Source: Gaoshiqia hydrogeniformans
Lineage (GTDB): Bacteria; Bacteroidota; Bacteroidia; Bacteroidales; Prolixibacteraceae
Assembly: GCF_049347105.1 (NCBI RefSeq)
Contig: NZ_CP186334.1
Span: 1,860,001 to 1,924,000, forward strand
Reading direction: 5' to 3'
DNA: 64,000 nt
The position numbers were made by a program, and so were the translations under genes. Below, piece by piece: positions 51,540 to 60,101 of the stretch; positions within the stretch are counted from its first letter, which is position 1; every line of letters starts with the position of its first letter. The notes under the pieces were generated by a model, which was not told where the DNA came from, made no database searches, and saw only the letters and a program-made list of their open reading frames with translations.

Positions 51540-53348
51540 ATGAAAAAGACATTATTTTCCGAAATACGATTTGGCCGGTCGACCGGGAAAGCCGGATTCC
51601 TGTTATTTACTATTCTTGTTTTTCTTGCGCTGTTGTTATCCTGTCAGCAAGAGAAAGAAATGAAATCTGTATCGGTAGCAGACTTTGGAGCAGTTCCCAA
51701 CGACAGCAGAAATGATGCAGAGGCCTTGCAAAAAGCAATAGACTATTGCAGGAAACATCCCGGAACGGCCTTGCATTTTGAGTCGGGTATTTACAATTTC
51801 AGGGATGAAAAGGCTGTGGATTTGCAGGAAGGGATTCTGAATGGCGAGGTGAAAGGAAATCCTCAGGATTCTATCTTTAGGCCGTATTATCCTTATGCCA
51901 AAGGACTGGATTTTGCCGGACTGAATAATATCACCCTGGAGGCTCAAGGTGCTATTCTGCTTTTTGAGGGGTGGGGAGAACCTGTATCGTTGAATAATTG
52001 TACCAATATAACTGTTAAGGGGCTCACGATCGATTATAAAACGAAGCCTCATGTTGAAGGGACCATTGTCTCAATAAAACCTGACTGGTATGAGGCGGTA
52101 TTCGACAGCATCTATCATTTAACAGATAAGATGCCCCTTTGCAGGGTACACTATTTTGATACACGGGCACATCGGTTATTATCCGAAGAAGATTATTTTC
52201 CCCGTTTTGAATTTGTTGCTCCCCGTATTTTAAGAATCTTTCGCACAATTGATCCGGGGATGTTGGGTTATCGGATTATGTCTCCCCAGACTTTTCATTT
52301 TCGTCCGGCCATCTTGATGCTGGAAGCCAAAAATATCAGGCTGGATGGTGTAACCATTCACTCTCAACCAGGAATGGGAATTGTTGGGCACCGTTCGGAA
52401 AACATTTTGATGAATGGATTACGAATTGTTCCGTTGTCCGGCCAGCGGATGTCTACCAATACAGATGCAACTCATTTCACTTCGTGCAAAGGGTACATAC
52501 GCTACCTAAACTGCCAGTTCGAAGGACATGGTGATGATGCTGTTAATATTCATAACTATTACCTGACCATTCGGGAGCCCTCGGCTAACGGTAGCTATAA
52601 TCTGGTGTTGGAAGGCGCTGACTGGCATGCCCAGGTACTGGATTTTCCGGATGTGGCTGACACGATGGAACTGGTTAGAAGACAGACGCTGAAAGTTGTG
52701 AAAAAGCTTGTCGTTAAAACGGTCGAAAATAACATGGCTCAACTTTATTCCCATGTTTCCTTTGACGAGCTGCTACCTTCCGACCTGGAGAATTATTACA
52801 TAATCAATGTCACCCGCCTGCCCCGGGTAGAAATCATAGGTTGTTCTGTAATGTCTAACCGCTCCCGTGGTTTCCTGATTAAAACACGAAACGTGTTGAT
52901 CGAAAATAATCTGATTCGTGAATCAACCGGATCCGGTATCCATGTGGGAGCCGAAGGAGACTGGCACGAAGGACCTGCTTCGGAAAATGTGACGATCCGA
53001 AACAACCGGATCCTTCGTTGCGGAATAAGTCTGGAAGGTATCGATTGGGCCTGTGGAATTACGGTTAATGTGGGAGCAGAAAAAACGGATGTCGTCGGAT
53101 TACACAAGCATCTGCTGATCGAAGGAAACATTATTGAAGGTGATGACGCTGAAACTGGCATTTTTATTTCCGGTGCAGAAAATGTGCTGGTTAGAAATAA
53201 TGAAATCTCCGGATGTAAAAAAGCAATACGTGCAGGTTACTCTGAAGATGTGAGAATATTTGCAAACCGATGTTCTTTGGAGCCTGTGAAAACAATAACG
53301 AAGCAGGTTGATATGACGTGTACCGGTGCTCTTGGTATTCTCCGGTAA
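51540..53348 (+). CDS. GH110 alpha-1,3-galactosidase
   Basis: A 602-residue lipoprotein (lipobox ALLLSC, Cys 35) with a right-handed beta-helix. The start VADFGAVPNDSRNDAEALQK leads into the helix. GH110 motifs are clear: QPGMGIVGHRSENI, STNTDATHFTSCKGY (Asp309) and FEGHGDDAVNIHNYY (Asp332-Asp333). The 23-residue gap between these acids matches what I recall for characterised GH110 enzymes. The family is inverting and releases terminal alpha-1,3-linked galactose, as in blood-group B and linear alpha-1,3-Gal structures, or alpha-1,3-galactan ends. It lies on the cell surface next to a GH27 enzyme. Confidence 0.9.
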   Translation: MKKTLFSEIRFGRSTGKAGFLLFTILVFLALLLSCQQEKEMKSVSVADFGAVPNDSRNDAEALQKAIDYCRKHPGTALHFESGIYNFRDEKAVDLQEGILNGEVKGNPQDSIFRPYYPYAKGLDFAGLNNITLEAQGAILLFEGWGEPVSLNNCTNITVKGLTIDYKTKPHVEGTIVSIKPDWYEAVFDSIYHLTDKMPLCRVHYFDTRAHRLLSEEDYFPRFEFVAPRILRIFRTIDPGMLGYRIMSPQTFHFRPAILMLEAKNIRLDGVTIHSQPGMGIVGHRSENILMNGLRIVPLSGQRMSTNTDATHFTSCKGYIRYLNCQFEGHGDDAVNIHNYYLTIREPSANGSYNLVLEGADWHAQVLDFPDVADTMELVRRQTLKVVKKLVVKTVENNMAQLYSHVSFDELLPSDLENYYIINVTRLPRVEIIGCSVMSNRSRGFLIKTRNVLIENNLIRESTGSGIHVGAEGDWHEGPASENVTIRNNRILRCGISLEGIDWACGITVNVGAEKTDVVGLHKHLLIEGNIIEGDDAETGIFISGAENVLVRNNEISGCKKAIRAGYSEDVRIFANRCSLEPVKTITKQVDMTCTGALGILR

Positions 53349-53391
53349 TTCAGATAGATCGTATCAGAATAACTTTTAAAACTATTTACGA

Positions 53392-54567
53392 ATGAAAATA
53401 AGACTGTTAATTGGATGGTATGTTTTTGCTGCTTTAAGCAGTTCTGCCCAAAAGTTTGATCAACTGGCTCAAACTCCTCCTATGGGATGGAATAGCTGGA
53501 ATAAATTTCAATGTGATGTGAGTGAAGAACTTTTAATGGGAATGGCAGATGCGATGGTTAGCAGCGGAATGAAAGATGCCGGGTATGAATATGTTGTGAT
53601 TGATGACTGCTGGCAGGTGGGGCGCGACGAGAATGGAGAGATCATCGTCGACAAAGAACGTTTTCCGCACGGAATTAAATTTTTGGCCGATTACATTCAC
53701 GCTAAAGGTTTGAAGTTTGGAATTTATTCCTGTGCCGGCAGTGAAACCTGTGCCGGTCGTCCAGGCGGGCTTGGTCACGAATACCAGGATGCCAGAACCT
53801 ATGCCCGTTGGGGGGTTGATTATCTGAAATACGACTGGTGTAACACCACTACTCAAGATTCTCGGTCATCTTATGCCAACATGAGGGATGCTTTGCATGC
53901 TGCTGGCCGCCCTATCGTGTTTAGTATATGCGAATGGGGATCAACAAAACCTTGGGAGTGGGCAAAAGAAGTTGGGCACCTGTGGCGTACAACGGGCGAT
54001 ATTCTTGACCGGTGGGATGCTATGATCGGGATAATCGATAAAGAAAGAGACCTGGCTGAGTATGCAGGACCCGGCCATTGGAACGACCCGGATATGTTGG
54101 AAGTAGGTAACGGTGGGATGACTACCGAAGAATATAGAACGCATTTTTCAATGTGGTGTATGCTGGCTGCTCCTCTGATGGCCGGAAATGATCTCGCGAA
54201 TATGTCGAAAGAAACAAAAGAAATTTTGACAAACAGCGAGTTAATTGCTATTGATCAGGATCCGCGGGGGAAGCAGGCTTCTTGCTACCGCGACAACGGC
54301 GATTATGAAATATGGGGGAGGGCCCTGGAAAATGATGAAAAAGCTGTTTGCCTGCTTAACAGAAGCGATGAATGGAAAGAAGTTCAGGTTGATTTTAACG
54401 TCCTGCTGAAAACAAGCGATAATTATTGGTACACGTACCCATATAAGCCCGAAGATTATACCGTCCGTGATTTGTGGGAGCATCGCGACGTAAAACCGGA
54501 TAAAAACGGGTGTACGGTAAAAATGCCTCCTCATTCGGTAAAAGTATACCGGTTTATTAAAAAATGA
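53392..54567 (+). CDS. GH27 alpha-galactosidase
   Basis: A 391-residue exported retaining glycosidase with signal peptide (IGWYVFAALSSSAQ). The family start TPPMGWNSWNKFQCDVSE is followed by VVIDDCWQ, the nucleophile Asp148 in LKYDWCNTT, the acid/base Asp203 in LWRTTGDILDRWD and the lower barrel motif GHWNDPDMLEVGNGGMT. Terminal alpha-linked galactose is the usual substrate. It lies 43 bases after the GH110 gene and is likely co-transcribed. Confidence 0.95.
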   Translation: MKIRLLIGWYVFAALSSSAQKFDQLAQTPPMGWNSWNKFQCDVSEELLMGMADAMVSSGMKDAGYEYVVIDDCWQVGRDENGEIIVDKERFPHGIKFLADYIHAKGLKFGIYSCAGSETCAGRPGGLGHEYQDARTYARWGVDYLKYDWCNTTTQDSRSSYANMRDALHAAGRPIVFSICEWGSTKPWEWAKEVGHLWRTTGDILDRWDAMIGIIDKERDLAEYAGPGHWNDPDMLEVGNGGMTTEEYRTHFSMWCMLAAPLMAGNDLANMSKETKEILTNSELIAIDQDPRGKQASCYRDNGDYEIWGRALENDEKAVCLLNRSDEWKEVQVDFNVLLKTSDNYWYTYPYKPEDYTVRDLWEHRDVKPDKNGCTVKMPPHSVKVYRFIKK

Positions 54568-54722
54568 CCGGTTCATTCTTATTGTAATACCGTAAGCAGT
54601 AAATATGTTTAGCAGACTTTTGCCTGGTCTGTAAAGGGATTGTTTTTGCCTGCCTGAGCGGCTATAATCTGGTTGTATTGTGATTTAAACAACTGTTATA
54701 TAAATACTTAATCTTTATTGTT

Positions 54723-55724
54723 ATGAAAAAAAAGAAAATGTTCGTTAAAAGATTTGAAAACATCAAATCATGGAGAAAAGTAACAGGTTTATTACTTATT
54801 CCTGCTATGTTCCTTGTTTCGTGTAGTGATGATTCAGACGATCCTGTTGTTCCTGTTTCCGTTTCTTTTCTGGATGCAGTAAATAATCCAAATGTTAAAA
54901 CGATTGAATTGGCTGATACCACATTTAAGTTTGGGATCTCTTCCGATGGAAATGCCGAAGGAAATATTACGGCTACCGTTGGGGTCGATCTTTCTTTGGT
55001 TAGTGCCTTCAATACAGCCAATCAGACTGAATACCTGCCAATGGTTAACGGAAGTTTTGAGTTGAGCGGAAGTGTCCTGGTCATCCCTGATGGAGGAGTA
55101 AAATCAGATTCATTGTCGTTTACCGTAAAGCCCGTAGGTAAACTGGAACGTGAAAAAAGTTATTTACTTCCCGTAAAGATTAGCGGAATCGAAGGGAACG
55201 GAACAATCAGTGCAACATTAGGGATTAATTATTTTGTGATCACTGTAAACAAAGAAAAGGAAGTTATTTTGGAAGATGTTAACCGCTCTAAATGGGAAAT
55301 TCAATGTTCCAGTGAAGAACTGAAAGGTGAAGGTTCAGGACAAGGAAAAGCCATCTATTTGCTGGATAACAACATTTATACATTCTGGCATTCTCTGTAT
55401 ACAGATGCACAACCCACATATCCGCACTGGCTTGTTGTCGACATGAATGAAGAATGTTCCCTCAGGGCCTTCTGGATTGTAAATTGCCAGGAAGATTGGG
55501 CAACTTCGGTGCCTAAAGATATGTATTTTGAAGTTTCTTCCGACGGAGCAAACTGGACACGCGTAGCAAATGTAACTGCAACTCCTGTTCTGGATAAGCA
55601 GGTATTTCAATTGGATGAAGATGTAACCGCAACCTACTTTAAAGTAACCTTTGAAACATCTGCAAGTGATGAACAATGGTGTTATTTGGGTGAACTGGGA
55701 GCTTCGTACAATAGTAACAAGTAG
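54723..55724 (+). CDS. DUF1735/discoidin-type surface lipoprotein
   Basis: A 333-residue lipoprotein with lipobox MFLVSC (Cys 34). The first half resembles DUF1735 (BT_3987-like): VGVDLSLVSAFNTANQTEY, then strands ending LLPVKISGIEG. The second half is an F5/8-type C domain (AIYLLDNNIYTFWHSLY, HWLVVDMNEECSLRAFWIV). It is a likely glycan-binding surface protein. The gap of 155 bases before it may hold a promoter. Confidence 0.82.
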   Translation: MKKKKMFVKRFENIKSWRKVTGLLLIPAMFLVSCSDDSDDPVVPVSVSFLDAVNNPNVKTIELADTTFKFGISSDGNAEGNITATVGVDLSLVSAFNTANQTEYLPMVNGSFELSGSVLVIPDGGVKSDSLSFTVKPVGKLEREKSYLLPVKISGIEGNGTISATLGINYFVITVNKEKEVILEDVNRSKWEIQCSSEELKGEGSGQGKAIYLLDNNIYTFWHSLYTDAQPTYPHWLVVDMNEECSLRAFWIVNCQEDWATSVPKDMYFEVSSDGANWTRVANVTATPVLDKQVFQLDEDVTATYFKVTFETSASDEQWCYLGELGASYNSNK

Positions 55725-55744
55725 CACGTAATAGTTTAGGCAAT

Positions 55745-55782
55745 ATACGATAGTACGGGTCTTTGTACCTGTATTATCGTAT
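55745..55782 (+). other. 16-bp hairpin after the DUF1735 lipoprotein gene
   Basis: 55745-55760 pairs fully with 55767-55782 around a six-base loop, using two G-U pairs that work only in the plus-strand RNA. No T-run follows, so it may stabilise or process the transcript rather than terminate it. Confidence 0.55.
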
Positions 55783-55877
55783 TAAATGCTTGATAATTAT
55801 GAATCACTTTACTGCTAATGCCTAGTAGATGAATTTTAATGATTACTCAATACGACACCTAAGAAAATGGTAACGGA

Positions 55878-57260
55878 ATGAAATATTATTTGAAATTAAA
55901 GTGGGTGTTAATGATTTACCTTCTTATAATTTCTTTGTCCTGTAATGAAGATAATGAAGAACCTGCTTATTTGGACATATCATTAAAAGAACTGATATTT
56001 TCGCCTGAAGGAGGACAAGAACATATTACAGTTAAGTCCAATCGGGATTTTTCTGTAGAATCTTTAACATCGTGGTGTACAACAGAGATAAATTCTTCTT
56101 CAGAAGATAATCTTAAAATATTGGTAACAGCAAATGAAACTGTCGGAGAAAGCCGTACGGCTGAAATTACAATAATAAGCGATAATGTTTCTAATAAGAT
56201 TATAATTAAGCAGTTGGCGGCAGAACCTATACTTGAAGTAAATAACGACGAGGTTTTTTTCAATGATAAGGAAACTCTCGAATTTGAGTTGGAAATTATA
56301 ACGAATGTGTCAATCGAATTTGAATTGCCTGAATGGATTAGTCAGCAAGGAAATGACGGGCAAAAAACTTATTCTTTTAAAGCTGAAGCCCTATCTGAAG
56401 CTGAGACGTCTAAATCGGGTAGTATTATTATAAAATCAACTAATCAGAATGTTAATAAACAGGTTGTTGTGTCTGTTCGTCAAACGAATGAAAACTGCAT
56501 TTTACGTGTTGCGTCTTACAATCTGTGGGTTAATGAATCATCCTGGCGACTAACAAGAAGAGACTTGGTTAAATCCTTAATCCATGACTATGATTTTGAT
56601 ATTTTTGGCACACAGGAAGGTACTTTAAAGAATCATCTGGCAGATATTACCGAGAGCGGATATGGGGATTATGCATATATAGGAGAAGGTCGCGATGGAG
56701 GACAAGACGGCGAATACTCGGCTATCATTTATAAAGTTGACCGTTTTGAACCATTGCAAACAGGAAACTTTTGGTTTTCGGAAACCCCTGATATTCCAAA
56801 CATAGGATGGGATGCAGTTTATAATCGTATATGTTCTTGGGGTAAATTTAGGGACCTTGAAACGGGGCGTGAATTCTATTTTTTTAATTCCCATTTTGAT
56901 AATGAAGGGTCAACGGCCAGATTAGAATCAGCTAAATTACTATTATCAAAAATGAAATTAATCGCGGGTGATTCCCCCGCTTTCTCAACTGGCGATTTTA
57001 ACTCAAAACCAGGTACCACAACCATACAAACTATTTTAAATGATGGTTTGCTAAGTGATTCATACGATTTGTCGGAAAAGGCGCCCTATGGCTCTTTGGG
57101 AACACTTAATAGTCAGAGTGAAAATGTATCGACAAAAAGAATCGATTATGTTTTTGTAACAAGCCAAATAAAAATAAAAGAATATGGAGTGTTGAACGAC
57201 CGGCCAGACGGCCAATACCCGTCAGATCATGATCCTGTATTGGTTATTGCTGAATTCTAG
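55878..57260 (+). CDS. BACON-domain EEP family phosphatase/nuclease lipoprotein
   Basis: A 460-residue lipoprotein (lipobox IISLSC, Cys 22). Two BACON domains (about 30-115 and 117-205) have the LIFSPEGGQEHITVKSN pattern. An EEP catalytic domain follows: RVASYNLWVNES, FDIFGTQEG (catalytic Glu), FFNSHFDNEG, FSTGDFNSKPG and PSDHDPVLVI. EEP enzymes hydrolyse phosphodiesters or phosphomonoesters, including sphingomyelin, inositol and nucleic-acid substrates. BACON domains place it at the surface in PULs, so phosphate removal from a glycoconjugate is likely. Confidence 0.88.
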   Translation: MKYYLKLKWVLMIYLLIISLSCNEDNEEPAYLDISLKELIFSPEGGQEHITVKSNRDFSVESLTSWCTTEINSSSEDNLKILVTANETVGESRTAEITIISDNVSNKIIIKQLAAEPILEVNNDEVFFNDKETLEFELEIITNVSIEFELPEWISQQGNDGQKTYSFKAEALSEAETSKSGSIIIKSTNQNVNKQVVVSVRQTNENCILRVASYNLWVNESSWRLTRRDLVKSLIHDYDFDIFGTQEGTLKNHLADITESGYGDYAYIGEGRDGGQDGEYSAIIYKVDRFEPLQTGNFWFSETPDIPNIGWDAVYNRICSWGKFRDLETGREFYFFNSHFDNEGSTARLESAKLLLSKMKLIAGDSPAFSTGDFNSKPGTTTIQTILNDGLLSDSYDLSEKAPYGSLGTLNSQSENVSTKRIDYVFVTSQIKIKEYGVLNDRPDGQYPSDHDPVLVIAEF

Positions 57261-57379
57261 TGTGGTATAAAATATTTTGCATTTTAGAAACCATGAGAAA
57301 CCGTTTGTTGTGAAATTCAATTAGTGAGACAACGATTTAATATCCCTGCTTGATATTCAACCATAAATTTTGATTACGA

Positions 57380-58822
57380 ATGGTAATTAAGTATAATATG
57401 AGTTTTCTTCGATTTATCTTATTCTTTCTGTTGTGTATTAGTTTCTTAACCGGAGGTGCACAAAAAAGAGTTAAAGTTGCCTGTGTGGGGAACAGCATTA
57501 CTTATGGTGCCACTATTGAAAACAGGGAGATTAAAAGTTATCCGGCACAGTTGGCCGTTATGCTTGGTGAGCATTACGATGTTCGTAATTTTGGCCGGAG
57601 CGGAACTACGCTGTTGTCAAAAGGTGATTATCCTTACATCGCTTATGAAGAATACCAGGAGGCGTTGGCGTTTTTGCCCGATTGGGTTTTTATTAAATTA
57701 GGGACTAACGATACAAAGCCTGCTAATCGTGTTTTTCTGGACAATTTTGTGGAAGATTACAAGAAACTGATTTCTTCTTTTAGGCAATTACCTTCTCATC
57801 CGAGAATTGTTTTACTATCCCCTGTTCCTGCTTTTATTAAAGGAGAGTGGGGAATTACCGCCAGTGTTATTCGCGACGATATTTTGCCCAAAGTAAGACA
57901 GGTTGCCTTTGAAACCGGAACCGAAGTTGTTAATTTATACAATCTGCTGATTGATTCTCCAGGATTTTTTACTGATGGTATTCATCCTTCGGCTGAAGGT
58001 GCAACAATAATTGCCAAACGTGTTTGTGATTATATTCTAACAAAAAACGATTCTCTTTTGGAGTTAATATTCAAACTCCCATCCCATGCTGGTTCTTTCA
58101 ATTTTTATGGCTTTCAGGGGTACGAGTTTGACTTTAAAGGGCGAAATGCAAAGATTGTAGTTCCCAAAAATACTGCGACAGGAAATCCGTGGGTTTGGCG
58201 GGCCCGGTTCTGGGGGCACGAACCGCAGTTTGATATTGCTTTGCTCGAACGTGGATTCCATATCGTTTATTGCGATGTCGCAGAATTGTTCGGAAACAAG
58301 GAAGCATTATCCACATGGAATCAATTTTATAAATTTTTGACAAAGTCAGGCCTCTCAAAACAATCAGTAATGGAAGGAATGAGCAGAGGAGGGTTCTATG
58401 TCTATCGTTGGGCGGTGGCCTATCCGAAACGGGTTGCAGCGATATATGCCGATGCTCCCGTTCTGGATATAAAAAGCTGGCCGGGAGGAAAAGGAATCAG
58501 TTCCGGCAGCCCGGAGGACTGGCATACGTTCATGAACGATTTTCAATTGAATGATGAGAATGCCGCTTTGTCTTTTAACGGGAATCCGATTGATTTGACT
58601 GATCGCATTGCTCAAGCCGGCTTCCCGATTTTGCATGTTGTCGGCGATGCCGACCAGATGGTTCCGGTGGCAGAAAATACAGGGTTGTTTCAGGAAAAAA
58701 TTGAAAAAGCTGGTGGCAAAATGCAGGTAATCCATAAAACCGAAACCGGGCATCATCCTCACAGTCTTCAAAATCCGCAGCCGATAGTTGACTTTGCATT
58801 GAACGCATTCTACAAGCATTAA
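57380..58822 (+). CDS. SGNH hydrolase fused to an alpha/beta hydrolase
   Basis: A 480-residue exported protein (signal ending FLTGGAQ) with two complete esterase domains. The N-terminal SGNH domain has block I VGNSITYG (Ser39), block III LGTNDTKP (Asn110) and the DGIHPS block (Asp199, His202). From about residue 225 an alpha/beta hydrolase has EGMSRGGFYVYRW (nucleophile Ser335), VVGDADQMVPV and the His motif TGHHPHS. The pair could remove two different ester groups from one glycan. Both catalytic sets look intact. The frame runs unbroken through the linker, so it is a genuine fusion. Confidence 0.85.
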   Translation: MVIKYNMSFLRFILFFLLCISFLTGGAQKRVKVACVGNSITYGATIENREIKSYPAQLAVMLGEHYDVRNFGRSGTTLLSKGDYPYIAYEEYQEALAFLPDWVFIKLGTNDTKPANRVFLDNFVEDYKKLISSFRQLPSHPRIVLLSPVPAFIKGEWGITASVIRDDILPKVRQVAFETGTEVVNLYNLLIDSPGFFTDGIHPSAEGATIIAKRVCDYILTKNDSLLELIFKLPSHAGSFNFYGFQGYEFDFKGRNAKIVVPKNTATGNPWVWRARFWGHEPQFDIALLERGFHIVYCDVAELFGNKEALSTWNQFYKFLTKSGLSKQSVMEGMSRGGFYVYRWAVAYPKRVAAIYADAPVLDIKSWPGGKGISSGSPEDWHTFMNDFQLNDENAALSFNGNPIDLTDRIAQAGFPILHVVGDADQMVPVAENTGLFQEKIEKAGGKMQVIHKTETGHHPHSLQNPQPIVDFALNAFYKH

Positions 58823-58876
58823 AAAAGAAGCGATGTTGACCATAGAAAGAACTTGTCGTCTAAAATGAACCTGATT

Positions 58877-60022
58877 ATGAAACGAAATCTACTTTTTATA
58901 TTCCTTTGGCTTGGATTTGGCATTTTATTGCAGTCATGCCGGAAGGATGATGATAATGGTGGTATTGAAGAAAAAAAAGAATACAGCCTCCCTGTTCCGG
59001 AACTGATGATGTCGAATCCGGTTCCGTGCCTAAATGAAGAGGTTGAATTTTCGTTCAAAACCGATGAGAAGGTAAGTTCTGTTTGGAATTTTGGCGATGA
59101 AGCTTCATCCGGCGAAAAAACGGTGACCCATCGTTACGCAAAAGAAGGCACTTTCAAAATAAGTCTTGAACTCTCGGATGGCCAGGGTGGAACGGTAAAG
59201 GTTGATACAACCATTTCAGTTATGGGCAGACGATTGAATGATGCGATTGAAGAATTATCGAATAAACCGGGTCAGGTGTGGGTCTGTTCACACCGGGGAA
59301 ATACGTATTACGGTCAAAGAATAGGGAGTATTCCGGAAAACTCTGTCGAAGCCATACAACGGGCAGTGATCGCGGGTGCCGAAATGGTAGAAATTGATGT
59401 CAGGAGTACTTCGGATGGTGAGTTGATAGTTATGCACGATGCAACAATCGACCGGACAACAAATGGCGTCGGGAATGTTTCAGATATGACTCTCTCTGTA
59501 CTAAAACGCTTCAGTTTAAAGGCTGTAAACGGTGTTGTGACCACAAGTGTTATTCCAACCCTTGAAGAGGCACTTTTAGCAGGACGGGGAAAGATCTTTT
59601 ATGAGTTGGATATCAAAAAAGGGGTTGATACTCCAACCCTTGTCAATTTGGTTGAGTCGTTGCACATGCTCGATCGAGTTGTTTTCTATTACGGCAGCAG
59701 TAAAGACAAAGCCAAAGAGGTCACAGATGCGAATTCTCAGTGTATCGTTTTTCCTTTTGTTGAAAATACTTCGGTAATCGAATATTGGGCTACTGATCCC
59801 CGCATTAAGATGGTGCAGGCAGATTATGGCAATGCTTTGGCAGGCGAGATCGTTTCAGCAGCCAAGGCGCAGGGAATGGTGTCGTTTACAAGCTATATCA
59901 GTGACCTGATACTAAACAACGATTTTACGGTAGTTGATATAATACGGGAACTTCAGTACCAGGTTATTTTAACAAACTATGTTGAAATGTTAAAACCCTA
60001 TCTTGATCAAAAGCATGGATAA
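58877..60022 (+). CDS. PKD-GDPD lipoprotein, copy 1
   Basis: A 381-residue lipoprotein (lipobox FGILLQSC, Cys 21). The ATG at 58877 matches the start of its tandem paralog; TTG 58853 and ATG 58865 are upstream. Residues of about 45-120 form a PKD domain (VWNFGDEASSGEKTVTHRY). A glycerophosphodiester phosphodiesterase domain follows: His139 in HRGNTYYGQRIG, PENSVEAIQRA, Glu172 and Asp174 in EIDVRST and His187 in VMHDATIDRTTNG. It would release glycerol-3-phosphate or another alcohol from a phosphodiester at the surface. Confidence 0.92.
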   Translation: MKRNLLFIFLWLGFGILLQSCRKDDDNGGIEEKKEYSLPVPELMMSNPVPCLNEEVEFSFKTDEKVSSVWNFGDEASSGEKTVTHRYAKEGTFKISLELSDGQGGTVKVDTTISVMGRRLNDAIEELSNKPGQVWVCSHRGNTYYGQRIGSIPENSVEAIQRAVIAGAEMVEIDVRSTSDGELIVMHDATIDRTTNGVGNVSDMTLSVLKRFSLKAVNGVVTTSVIPTLEEALLAGRGKIFYELDIKKGVDTPTLVNLVESLHMLDRVVFYYGSSKDKAKEVTDANSQCIVFPFVENTSVIEYWATDPRIKMVQADYGNALAGEIVSAAKAQGMVSFTSYISDLILNNDFTVVDIIRELQYQVILTNYVEMLKPYLDQKHG

Positions 60023-60101
60023 GATGGGAGAAATGCACATCATGACGCAGTTTCCGATAAACAAGATCATAGAATAAATAACAGTTAAAAATAAAAGGGT
60101 T

